From the NCBI GenBank assembly GCA_023388535.1, contig JAEWFZ010000014.1, forward strand, positions 1-64,000: a stretch of DNA of 64,000 nt. Direction: 5' to 3'. The position numbers were made by a program, and so were the translations under genes. The stretch comes from Bacillota bacterium. Its GTDB lineage: Bacteria > Bacillota_I > Bacilli_A > Erysipelotrichales > Erysipelotrichaceae. This document shows positions 35,346-43,044 of this stretch, one piece after another (within the stretch, counting starts at the first letter, position 1; each line of letters opens with the position of its first letter). Below the pieces are notes generated by a model. The model worked only from the letters and a program-made list of their open reading frames with translations, was not told the origin of the DNA and searched no databases.

Positions 35346-35675
35346 TTATTCAAATACAAACCCACTTACTTTGACATCAATGTTACCGATATTTACATCC
35401 GTGGTTTGCTTGATAACATTGACAATCTTTTCTTGAATCTTCATCGAGACGCGTTGAGCGCTTTGTCCATATTTCAAGCGAACATCAACTAATATCGATA
35501 AGGTATTCTCCTTGTCGATGGACAAGACGACACCGCTCTTCCAAGAAGTATCAGCCAGCGTAACGCCTTCCATCTCCTCTAAGGTAATTCGTACGATCGA
35601 TTCAAAGACGGCTTTGGATAGTTGTACAGTACCTAATTTTTCATCTTTTTTTGAAATAACATATTCATTTGCCAT
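35346..35675 (-). CDS. Asp23/Gls24 family protein (YqhY-like)
   Basis: The 109-aa Asp23/Gls24 protein has the conserved LGTVQLSKAVFESIVRITLEE start and an RVSMKIQEKIVNVIKQTTD segment. Homologues beside nusB (YqhY) have been tied to acetyl-CoA carboxylase control in Bacillus; accBC are not present here. The start at MANEYV follows AGGTAGGTGA. An extended -10 lies 21 bp upstream and DnaA boxes further up. A second family member (YloU-like) is at 54.0 kb. Confidence 0.88.
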   Translation of the reverse strand: MANEYVISKKDEKLGTVQLSKAVFESIVRITLEEMEGVTLADTSWKSGVVLSIDKENTLSILVDVRLKYGQSAQRVSMKIQEKIVNVIKQTTDVNIGNIDVKVSGFVFE

Positions 35676-35695
35676 AGTTTCACCTACCTGCATAA

Positions 35696-35704
35696 ATTAT
35701 AGCA
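35696..35704 (-). promoter_or_regulatory. Extended -10 promoter for yqhY-nusB
   Basis: On the minus strand TGCTATAAT, a perfect extended -10, about 20 bp before the yqhY ATG. Confidence 0.65.
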
Positions 35705-35736
35705 TAATCATGAGAATTTAGACGAAAAAGCGCCAT

Positions 35737-35753
35737 TTATCCACTTATCCACA
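35737..35753. promoter_or_regulatory. Two overlapping DnaA boxes
   Basis: TTATCCACTTATCCACA holds two 9-mers sharing one base: TTATCCACT (one mismatch to TTATNCACA) and TTATCCACA (perfect). A weaker TTTCCCACA follows about 13 bp later. The boxes lie about 50-65 bp upstream of the expected yqhY transcription start. Confidence 0.7.
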
Positions 35754-35874
35754 GCTTGAAATATTGTTTCCCACAATTTCAAAGTTACCCAAATACTATC
35801 AAAATATAGTAGTTTTAGACTTAAAAATAGAATATATCAATTTCATATTATTTATTAAATAATTTGTGTAAATG

Positions 35875-35897
35875 AAAAAGCTCTAAAGTGAGCTTTA
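35875..35897 (-). terminator. Terminator overlapping the ribF stop
   Basis: On the minus strand AAAGCTC / GAGCTTT with a 6-nt loop, then TTCATTT. It ends the truB-ribF transcript. Confidence 0.65.
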
Positions 35898-36842
35898 ATA
35901 TTTATATAATTTTTTATTAAAATAGGATTTAGTCAGTTCGTAATCTAACTGTAATTGTTGAGCTAATTGGTCAAGATTATCAAAGGTTTTTTGATCTCTT
36001 AGAAACTCTCTAAATTCAAAACGAACCGATTTACCATAAAGGTCGACCGACTGATCGATTAGATGTGCTTCAAGGCTGAGGGGCAAATCCTTGTCAATCG
36101 TTGTATTATGACCAATCGATATCATCGCTGGATATTGGGCATCATTTAGATGTACCAAACCCGCATAGACGCCAACCTTAGGAATTAAGTAATCGGCATC
36201 GACCTCTAGATTTGCGGTTGGAAATCCTAGTTCTTTCCCCTTTTTCCTACCATGGACGATGATTCCTTTTAGCGAATAATAGCGACCTAATAGATTAGGT
36301 AAGTCTTGGACTTGGCCAAGTTCAAGCTTTGATTTAATCCGCGTCGATGAGATTTTTTCATTCATATAAGTTACCGGTTCGATAATCTCTACGGTAAAGC
36401 GATTTTGAGCCTGTTCTACCAATAATTGGCTATCGCCCTGCCCTCTATAGCCGAAACGGAAATCATAGCCGACAACGACATGTTTAGCCCGTAAAGCAAC
36501 AATCGTTTTTTCGATAAAAGCTTTGGGTTCTGTTTCCGAGGTTTCCTTGGTAAAATCTAGGACAAACCAATAATCTAAACCCATCGCTTCGCCTAATTGT
36601 TGACGATCGATGACACTGGTTAAATGTTTTAATTCAGCATCCGGTTTGACAATCTTAATTGGATCGGGTTCAAACGTTAATAAAGCGCTTCTTATATTCA
36701 GTTCTTTTGCCTTGCTGATGGTTTGTGTGACTAACTTTTGATGGCCTAAATGCAATCCATCAAAAAATCCGACACATAGTGCAAGATCATCTTCAATATT
36801 TAAGGGTTCTCCTTGTTTAAAATATTTAACTATCATTACCAT
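35895..36842 (-). CDS. ribF: Bifunctional riboflavin kinase/FAD synthetase
   Basis: The 315-aa RibF has an N-terminal nucleotidyl-transferase domain (VGFFDGLHLGHQKL, then SSTRIKSKL) making FAD, and a C-terminal flavokinase domain (HGRKKGKELGFPTANL). It converts riboflavin imported by RibU to FMN and FAD, FMN being the riboswitch ligand at 20.8 kb. It overlaps the truB stop. Two ATGs 6 bp apart are both usable (AAAGAGG lies 3 or 9 nt upstream). Confidence 0.95.
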   Translation of the reverse strand: MVMIVKYFKQGEPLNIEDDLALCVGFFDGLHLGHQKLVTQTISKAKELNIRSALLTFEPDPIKIVKPDAELKHLTSVIDRQQLGEAMGLDYWFVLDFTKETSETEPKAFIEKTIVALRAKHVVVGYDFRFGYRGQGDSQLLVEQAQNRFTVEIIEPVTYMNEKISSTRIKSKLELGQVQDLPNLLGRYYSLKGIIVHGRKKGKELGFPTANLEVDADYLIPKVGVYAGLVHLNDAQYPAMISIGHNTTIDKDLPLSLEAHLIDQSVDLYGKSVRFEFREFLRDQKTFDNLDQLAQQLQLDYELTKSYFNKKLYKY

Positions 36843-37684
36843 AAACCTCTTTCTGTTATAAATTTATTCGCTTCTAAGCGTTTATATACCGCCAGTGGCT
36901 CATTGTTATACATTACTAAGATGCGGTCCTCTAAACTATCAATCAGTAGTGGCTTGCCTTGATACACCGGAAGCGCATCTTCAATCTCATAGGTTTCAAA
37001 ATGACTTAAGGCTTCTTTCGCATCTAAACGATAGGCTTGATCATTTTCAAGCACATCTTCTAAGCTTCCGGCTTGTTCTATACGATAAGGTCCAACAAGG
37101 GTACGTTTTAGTGAGCTCATAGTTCCGATGGTTCCAAGTTTTTCGGCGATATCTTCACATAAGGTACGAATATAGGTGCCAGTACTAACCATTGCCATAA
37201 ATTCAATTTGACCACTTTCAGCATCGTAATTAATAAACTCAAGCTGATAGATTTCGATATCATGGTATTGAGTTTCAACCTCAATTGCTTGTCGATGATA
37301 TTGATAGAGTTTTTTACCAGCTACTTTCTTGGCCGAGACCATTGGTACTCGTTGTTTTTGTTTACCGATAAAAGAGGCTAATACCGCTTGTATCTGTGAT
37401 TTCTCTAATATAATAAGGTCGCTTTTTTCCAATACTTTACCCCAGATATCTCCGCTATCGCTTCTTAAACCCAGTTGGATTTGAGCGTGATATTGTTTGG
37501 GCTCCGCCTGTAAAAACTGTAGGTATTTGGTCATCTTTCCGACCAAAATTACCAATAATCCGGTAGCTTGAGGATCCAAGGTTCCCATATGCCCAACCTT
37601 GACTCGGTACTTCTTTCGAATCTGGGAAACAACGTCAAAGGAGGTCATATTTTTAGGTTTATTTACGGCTAAAATTAAGTCCAT
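36836..37684 (-). CDS. truB: tRNA pseudouridine(55) synthase TruB
   Basis: The 282-aa synthase carries the catalytic block VGHMGTLDPQATGLL with the nucleophilic Asp, and the N-terminal NKPKNMTSFDVV. It makes pseudouridine 55 in the T-loop. SD AAGAGGTGA and a TGGTATAAT promoter lie upstream. truB-ribF is a standard pair, usually after rbfA; here the ABC transporter unit sits between rbfA and truB. Confidence 0.95.
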   Translation of the reverse strand: MDLILAVNKPKNMTSFDVVSQIRKKYRVKVGHMGTLDPQATGLLVILVGKMTKYLQFLQAEPKQYHAQIQLGLRSDSGDIWGKVLEKSDLIILEKSQIQAVLASFIGKQKQRVPMVSAKKVAGKKLYQYHRQAIEVETQYHDIEIYQLEFINYDAESGQIEFMAMVSTGTYIRTLCEDIAEKLGTIGTMSSLKRTLVGPYRIEQAGSLEDVLENDQAYRLDAKEALSHFETYEIEDALPVYQGKPLLIDSLEDRILVMYNNEPLAVYKRLEANKFITERGLW

Positions 37685-37701
37685 TATTTCACCTCTTGAG
37701 T

Positions 37702-37710
37702 ATTATACCA
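37702..37710 (-). promoter_or_regulatory. Extended -10 promoter for truB-ribF
   Basis: On the minus strand TGGTATAAT, 18 bp before the truB ATG. Confidence 0.65.
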
Positions 37711-37720
37711 CTGAATCGAC

Positions 37721-37748
37721 TTGACAAAGAAAATATTGTCTATATAAT
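37721..37748 (+). promoter_or_regulatory. Consensus SigA promoter for the lysine riboswitch transcript
   Basis: TTGACA, 16-nt spacer, TATAAT: both hexamers perfect. Confidence 0.85.
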
Positions 37749-37761
37749 CAAAACTATCAAA

Positions 37762-37926
37762 AGTGAATCTAGAGGTAGCGATGCAGATAAGTATCTTAGG
37801 GAGCCGACGGGCTAAGAACTAAGAGAAAGGCAATCATCGCCGAATAAAGCTATGGGTACATGGTTTTATGGGGTTGTGGGAAATACCTACAACACTCCTT
37901 CTTATGAAGAGGTGCTAAGTGAAGTC
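37762..37926 (+). ncRNA. Lysine riboswitch (L box)
   Basis: Conserved L-box blocks appear in order: AGAGGTAGCG, AGATAAGTATCT (loop E-like turn), GAAAGGCAATCATCGCCGAA, a P3 arm, GGTTGTGGGAAATACCTACAAC (P4), and a CTTC-TTAT-GAAG hairpin before AGGTGCTA. By eye it aligns throughout with the Thermotoga lysC-type aptamer. The P1 helix (CTAG with CTAAG) is weak. A terminator follows at once, and the amino-acid ABC transporter genes begin 60 bp further on, so it should shut off uptake when lysine is plentiful. Confidence 0.88.
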
Positions 37927-37931
37927 TAATT

Positions 37932-37962
37932 AAAGAGATCATTTAGCCAAATGATCTCTTTT
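37932..37962 (+). terminator. Riboswitch-controlled terminator
   Basis: A 13-bp perfect stem AAAGAGATCATTT / AAATGATCTCTTT with loop AGCC. Only four or five T follow. Confidence 0.85.
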
Positions 37963-37985
37963 GATTAGAAAGCGTGGGAAATATA

Positions 37986-38798
37986 ATGAAGAAAATTACC
38001 CTATTACTAATTGTTTTACTCTTGGCGGCCTGTACGCCCCGCCAAACAACCACTTCCGTGTTAAAAGTAGGCATGGAATGTAATTACGCCCCTTTCAATT
38101 GGATGCAGCCAGAAGCTAGCGATGATGCGGTGTATGTCGAAAACAGCAAGTCCTATTGTGGAGGCTATGATGTGTTGGTAGCTAAAGAAATTGCTGCCAA
38201 GCTAGATCGTAAGCTGGAAATTGTACCGATTGCCTGGGAAGGACTAATACCGGCCTTACAAGCGGATAGTATCGACCTAATTATCGCTGGTATGACCGCC
38301 ACGGCGCTGCGTCGTCAAGAAGTAAGTTTCACCGAACCTTATTACTACTCAGACTATGTGGTTTTAGTTCTAAATGATTCCGCCTATGCCTCAGCACGAT
38401 CACTAGAAGACTTAGCTAAGGCACGCTTTGTCGGTCAAATGTCAACTAATTATGATTTAATCATCGATCAAATTCCTGAAGTCATCCACGAACCAGCTTT
38501 AGCTTCGGTTCCACTTATAGTAGCCGCAATTAAACAAAAAGCCTATGATGGTACGGTGGTTGAAAAACCGGTCGCTAACGCTATTATTGCCACGAATCCG
38601 GAATTGACGATGGTAGAATTTGATAAAGGCAAAGGCTTTGTTCAGGATGAAGATATCACCACAGAAGTTTCCATTGCTGTCAAAAAGGAAAATAGCGAAT
38701 TATTAGAACAAATAGACACTATCCTTAAACAATTAACGGTTGAACAAAGAGAAGCTTTAATGGAAAAGGCCATCAAAAATCAACCCGCTGGTGAATAA
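37986..38798 (+). CDS. Amino-acid ABC transporter substrate-binding lipoprotein (probably lysine)
   Basis: The 270-aa SBP_bac_3 family protein has a lipoprotein signal MKKITLLLIVLLLAAC with lipid Cys16. The family blocks VGMECNYAPFNW, GGYDVLVAKEIA and IVPIAWEGLIPALQ are present. It captures a polar amino acid outside the membrane. Lysine specificity is inferred from the riboswitch. The ATG is preferred to an upstream GTG because it gives a normal signal peptide. Permease and ATPase follow within a few bases. Confidence 0.9.
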   Translation: MKKITLLLIVLLLAACTPRQTTTSVLKVGMECNYAPFNWMQPEASDDAVYVENSKSYCGGYDVLVAKEIAAKLDRKLEIVPIAWEGLIPALQADSIDLIIAGMTATALRRQEVSFTEPYYYSDYVVLVLNDSAYASARSLEDLAKARFVGQMSTNYDLIIDQIPEVIHEPALASVPLIVAAIKQKAYDGTVVEKPVANAIIATNPELTMVEFDKGKGFVQDEDITTEVSIAVKKENSELLEQIDTILKQLTVEQREALMEKAIKNQPAGE

Positions 38799-38800
38799 TT

Positions 38801-39532
38801 TTGTTAGATATTAATAAAGCCATTACCCTGGTCATGCGTCATGGACCGATGCTTTATCAAGGGATAAAAACGACGTTGATTATTTCTTTAACCGCCACCG
38901 TTTTTGGTTTAATTATTGGCTTTTTCCTGAGTCAAATTCGTTCATTACAAACTCAAGCCTATCCTAAATGGATGCGTCTACCGCTTCAGCTACTTAAATG
39001 GTTGGTTAGTTTTTATATAGAGTTTGTCCGTGGTACACCGATGATCGCTCAGGCCGTTTTCCTTTACTATGGCTTAAAGCCCGTCTTAATGTGGTCCCCT
39101 TTTGTGGCAGGAATTATCATCGTTTCCTTCAATACCTCAGCCTATATGGCGGAAGTACTTCGCGCTGGCATTCAAGCGATTGATCCGGGTCAAGAGGAAG
39201 CTGCCCAAGCTTTGGGAATGAGTGCTAAAGATACCTTTCGCAGTATTATCTTGCCTCAAGCCATCCGTAACGCATATCCGGCTATTGGTAATGAATTTGT
39301 CGTTAATATAAAAGATACTAGTATCTTAAATGTGATTGCGGTTACGGATTTATTTTATCAGTCGATGAGTATTGGCGGAACCTATTTTGCTTACCAAGAA
39401 ATGATGTTCATCAATTTAATTATTTACTTTCTACTAACATCAGCGGTTTCCTTAGTTTTGAGAATGATTGAAAAACGTCTCAATTTAAAGAAACAATCGA
39501 TTATGTCACAATCCGTTGAGGTGCATTTATGA
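38801..39532 (+). CDS. Amino-acid ABC transporter permease
   Basis: The 243-aa HisM/GlnP-type permease has about five TM helices and the EAA loop EEAAQALGMSAKDTFRSIILPQA that contacts the ATPase. It starts at TTG, 2 bp after the lipoprotein stop, with a weak GGTGA SD. The stop overlaps the ATPase start by 4 bp. Confidence 0.92.
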   Translation: MLDINKAITLVMRHGPMLYQGIKTTLIISLTATVFGLIIGFFLSQIRSLQTQAYPKWMRLPLQLLKWLVSFYIEFVRGTPMIAQAVFLYYGLKPVLMWSPFVAGIIIVSFNTSAYMAEVLRAGIQAIDPGQEEAAQALGMSAKDTFRSIILPQAIRNAYPAIGNEFVVNIKDTSILNVIAVTDLFYQSMSIGGTYFAYQEMMFINLIIYFLLTSAVSLVLRMIEKRLNLKKQSIMSQSVEVHL

Positions 39533-40260
39533 GTCTTTTTGAAATCAAAAATTTATCGAAAAACTATGACAAACATCAAGTTATCCAAGATTTGAGTCTT
39601 ACCCTTCTACCACAGCAAGTGACCGCCATCATCGGTCCTTCTGGTTCTGGCAAATCAACTTTGTTAAGAACCTTAAATCTATTAGAAGATATTCAAGCTG
39701 GCAGTATTGAATATCAAGGACAGGAGATTCATGCGGATACCTTTAATAAAAACATTTATCGCGCTGAAGTGGGGATGATTTTTCAACAGTTTAATCTCTT
39801 TAATCATCTCACCGTCCTTGAAAATTGTAATCTAGCTCAACAGAAAGTATTAAAACGAAGTAAAAAAGAAGCGACTGCCATCTCACTGTCGATGTTGGAT
39901 AAGGTCGGATTAAAAAACTACGCCGAACAATCCGTAACTTTACTTTCAGGCGGTCAAAAACAAAGAGTGGCGATCGCCCGGGCGCTTTGTATGAATCCTC
40001 AAGTATTGTTGTTGGATGAACCTACCTCAGCGCTTGATCCACAGATGGTTGACGAAGTTTTAGAAGTTATCAAAGAACTCTCAACAACCCAAAAAATTAC
40101 GATGATCATTGTCACCCATGAGATGCGTTTTGCTAAAGAAATCAGTGATCGTGTTATCTTTATGATGGATGGTAAAATCATCGAAGATAGCGATTCCAAG
40201 ACCTTTTTTAGCCAACCTCGTACCCTTGAAGGACAAAAATTCATTACTAAATACTTATAA
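39529..40260 (+). CDS. Amino-acid ABC transporter ATP-binding protein
   Basis: The 243-aa GlnQ/HisP-type ATPase has Walker A GPSGSGKST (36-44), Q-loop MIFQQFNLF, signature LSGGQKQRVAIARAL, Walker B VLLLDEPTSALDP and switch His in VTHEM. It energises uptake with the two preceding genes. A strong terminator follows. Confidence 0.95.
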   Translation: MSLFEIKNLSKNYDKHQVIQDLSLTLLPQQVTAIIGPSGSGKSTLLRTLNLLEDIQAGSIEYQGQEIHADTFNKNIYRAEVGMIFQQFNLFNHLTVLENCNLAQQKVLKRSKKEATAISLSMLDKVGLKNYAEQSVTLLSGGQKQRVAIARALCMNPQVLLLDEPTSALDPQMVDEVLEVIKELSTTQKITMIIVTHEMRFAKEISDRVIFMMDGKIIEDSDSKTFFSQPRTLEGQKFITKYL

Positions 40261-40296
40261 AAAAAGGATTGAGTTTGATACAACTCAATCCTTTTC
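40261..40296. terminator. Terminator between the ABC ATPase and rbfA
   Basis: The stem is AAGGATTGAGTT / AACTCAATCCTT with flanking A- and T-tracts, so it can act in both directions. Confidence 0.85.
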
Positions 40297-40297
40297 C

Positions 40298-40657
40298 TTA
40301 TTCGTCTTCTTTAGTCTCACTGCTAATTTGCTTTAAGACTTGATCAATTCTCGCCCTTTCATCAAAGCTACGATCTAATTTAAAGATTAATTCAGGGACT
40401 TTTCTAGTTTTGATTTTACTAGCTAGTTTCGAACGTAGTACACCTTTTACTTTATCCATTTCAGCGAGTCGATCTTTAAAACTAACATCGCTGGTTTCTA
40501 GAAAACTCATATAAATGGTCGCGTAACTATAGTCTCGGGTTAATTCAACATCGGTTATCGTAGCAAAACCAATCGCTGAGTTTTTAATTTCAAATTGCAG
40601 GATATTGGATAATTCCTTACGAATTAGTCCTTCCAAGCGTTCTCTTTTGATACTCAT
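40298..40657 (-). CDS. rbfA: Ribosome-binding factor A
   Basis: The 119-aa KH-fold protein contains ITDVELTRDYSYATIYMSF and KTRKVPELIFKLDRSFDERARI. It assists 16S maturation at the 5' helix 1 region. It overlaps infB by 4 bp and ends the rimP-nusA-ylxR-ylxQ-infB-rbfA run. Confidence 0.95.
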   Translation of the reverse strand: MSIKRERLEGLIRKELSNILQFEIKNSAIGFATITDVELTRDYSYATIYMSFLETSDVSFKDRLAEMDKVKGVLRSKLASKIKTRKVPELIFKLDRSFDERARIDQVLKQISSETKEDE

Positions 40658-42492
40658 GTAATACTCACCTCTTGTTCACCATAGGACTCAATTAAGTCGC
40701 CGACCTTGATATCGTTGAAGTGTTCAATGGTAATACCACATTCATAACCTTGGTTTACTTCACGAACATCGTTTTCAAAACGGCGCAGAGAGCCAATCTT
40801 GCCATCGTAAACAACGATACCATCACGGATTAAGCGAACTTGAGAATCACGAAGGATTTTACCATCGGTTACATAGGAACCAGCAATCGTACCTAAACGA
40901 GATACTTTAAATAGCTCGCGAACTTCAGCTTGTCCCCAGATAACTTCTTCATAGACTGGAGCCAACATCCCCTTCATCGCTGCTTCCATTTCTTCAACGA
41001 CTTTGTAGATGATATTGTGCAAGCGAATGCTTACCCCTTCTTCTTCTGCTTTACTGCGGACTTGAGCGTTAGGGCGTACATTAAAGCCATAAATTAAAGC
41101 ATCGGATGCGCTGGCTAGCATGACGTCAGATTCTGAAATTGCACCGGCTGTGGCCCGGATAACATTGATTCGAATCGATTCGACATCAATCCGTTCTAAA
41201 GCGTCTTTCACCGCTTCGGCAGATCCTTGAACGTCGGCTTTAATAATAATTGGAATCTCTTGGAAACCTTCTTCTTTAATTCGAGTTGATAAATCCTCTA
41301 AAGATAAAGCCGAAGAACGTTTACGTTCCGATTCTATCTTAGTTTGTAAGCGTCGTTCCGCTACGGCACGAGCTTTCTTTTCATCACTAAATTCTTTGAA
41401 GAGATCGCCAGCTTCCGGTACATCGGATAACCCGATAATCTTAACCGGCATCGATGGTCCCGCTTTCTTTAAATCGCGACCCCGATCGTCCATCATTCTT
41501 CGAACTTTAGCAAAGGTATGACCAACAACTAACGAATCGGAAAGTTTTAAGGTACCCTTCTGAACTAAAACGGTAGCCACTGGTCCCATACCGCGGTCTA
41601 AGCGCGCTTCAACAACGGTACCAAAGGCATTGCGGTCTGGATTAGCTTTCAGTTCTAATAGTTCTGACATTAAGGTAACCGTTTCTAAGAGTTCATCAAT
41701 GCCAATATTTTTTAAGGCAGAAACTTCAATAAATGGAATATCCCCACCATAAGCTTCGGCTAAGACGTTTAATTCCGCTAATTCATTCATAACCCGTTCC
41801 GGATTTGCGGTCGGTTTATCAATTTTATTCACCGCTACAATAATAGGTACATTCGCGGCTTTAGCGTGGTCGATGGCCTCTTTAGTTTGTGGCATTACGC
41901 CATCGTCAGCCGCAACTACGATAATTACGATATCGGTAATTTGAGCCCCACGTGCCCGCATGGCCGTAAAGGCTTCGTGACCTGGTGTATCTAAAAAAGT
42001 AATCGGTTGACCTTTAACTCGAAGTTGATACGCCCCGATATGTTGAGTAATACCGCCAAATTCTTCGGAAGTTACTTCGGTACTACGAATCGTATCCAAT
42101 AAGGTAGTCTTACCATGGTCGACATGACCCATAATCGTGACTACTGGTGGACGATCTTTTAAGGTTGATGGATCATCCTCTAATAAATCTTCTAAGGCAT
42201 CCTCATCGACGACTTCTTCCTTGGTCGCTTCGACATCGTATTCCATCGCAATCAATTCAACCATTTCTTCATTGAGGGGATCATTTATCGTCACCATAGT
42301 TCCCATCATAAATAACAAACGAATAATGTCAGAAGCGTTACGATTTAATTTAGTAGCTAGTTCATTTAAAGTGATGCCCTCATGATAGGTAATTTCTTTT
42401 ACGACTTCAGCACGCGGTTTAAAATTCGATTTATTGTTACTTCGACGTTTATTTGTTCTTCGTTTTGTTTTTGTTTTTCTTTTTTGTGACAT
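40654..42492 (-). CDS. infB: Translation initiation factor IF-2
   Basis: The 612-aa GTPase places initiator tRNA on the ribosome. A short basic N terminus (TKTKRRTNKRRSNN) leads into an IF2_N domain (TLNELATKLNRNASDII). G1 is GHVDHGKTT (122-130), followed by DTPGHEAF and NKIDK. Domains II-IV are complete. The N-terminal part is much shorter than in enteric bacteria and slightly shorter than in Bacillus. Confidence 0.97.
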   Translation of the reverse strand: MSQKRKTKTKRRTNKRRSNNKSNFKPRAEVVKEITYHEGITLNELATKLNRNASDIIRLLFMMGTMVTINDPLNEEMVELIAMEYDVEATKEEVVDEDALEDLLEDDPSTLKDRPPVVTIMGHVDHGKTTLLDTIRSTEVTSEEFGGITQHIGAYQLRVKGQPITFLDTPGHEAFTAMRARGAQITDIVIIVVAADDGVMPQTKEAIDHAKAANVPIIVAVNKIDKPTANPERVMNELAELNVLAEAYGGDIPFIEVSALKNIGIDELLETVTLMSELLELKANPDRNAFGTVVEARLDRGMGPVATVLVQKGTLKLSDSLVVGHTFAKVRRMMDDRGRDLKKAGPSMPVKIIGLSDVPEAGDLFKEFSDEKKARAVAERRLQTKIESERKRSSALSLEDLSTRIKEEGFQEIPIIIKADVQGSAEAVKDALERIDVESIRINVIRATAGAISESDVMLASASDALIYGFNVRPNAQVRSKAEEEGVSIRLHNIIYKVVEEMEAAMKGMLAPVYEEVIWGQAEVRELFKVSRLGTIAGSYVTDGKILRDSQVRLIRDGIVVYDGKIGSLRRFENDVREVNQGYECGITIEHFNDIKVGDLIESYGEQEVSIT

Positions 42493-42506
42493 ATTGCTCC
42501 TCCTTC

Positions 42507-42815
42507 TTACTGTAATATCTTCAAAAATCCTTTGTCTGTGATCCCAAGAACCATGCGATTAACTTTGCCAATGGCTTGAGAAAGTTCTTTAGAACAATAT
42601 TCTTGGTTTACTAAAATCTGTTTGTGTTGAGCACTCTTGATAAAACGCGCTTGGGTCTTTTCAGAAGCATCGTTAGCAATGAAAAGAAAATGGACTTGAT
42701 TGGCTTTTAAAGCCACCAATAGTTCATCCCCACTAACCACCTGCCCAGCCCGATGGGCTAAGCCTAGATTAGATAGGCGTTTATTTCTCTGAAACCAGTT
42801 GGATGAGTTGCTCAT
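42507..42815 (-). CDS. ylxQ: L7Ae-family RNA-binding protein YlxQ
   Basis: The 102-aa L7Ae/L30e/S12e-fold protein has LGLAHRAGQVVSGDELLVALK and HFLFIANDASEKTQARF. YlxQ is thought to bind kink-turn RNAs. The start follows GGAG inside ylxR, which it overlaps by 35 bp; a longer frame is rejected for lack of an SD. Confidence 0.9.
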   Translation of the reverse strand: MSNSSNWFQRNKRLSNLGLAHRAGQVVSGDELLVALKANQVHFLFIANDASEKTQARFIKSAQHKQILVNQEYCSKELSQAIGKVNRMVLGITDKGFLKILQ

Positions 42816-43044
42816 AAATCTCCTCACTAATCTCGATGTTTAGAGCGCGTTTTAAACTACCTTTTTTCCGGGCCATTTCAATCGCCTCTAAACTATGTTT
42901 CAAATAAGCCCCACGACCATTAGCTTTGCCGGTAGGATCAATCTTAACTTCTTTTTCCGGAGTTCTGACGATGCGAATTAGCTGTTTTTTGGGTAATTGT
43001 TCCCCGGTCGCTACACAGCGCCGTAAAATAACTTTTCTAGTCAT
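42781..43044 (-). CDS. ylxR: YlxR family RNA-binding protein (RnpM)
   Basis: The 87-aa protein has RRCVATGEQLPKKQLIRIVRTPE and GRGAYLKHSLE, the YlxR hallmarks. Homologues in Bacillus bind RNase P RNA and have been renamed RnpM. It overlaps the nusA stop by 1 bp and continues into ylxQ. Confidence 0.93.
   Translation of the reverse strand: MTRKVILRRCVATGEQLPKKQLIRIVRTPEKEVKIDPTGKANGRGAYLKHSLEAIEMARKKGSLKRALNIEISEEIYEQLIQLVSEK

Noticed and set aside
35694..35895. Replication origin
   Set aside because: DnaA boxes are too few, and dnaA, dnaN and AT-rich unwinding repeats in the usual arrangement are missing.
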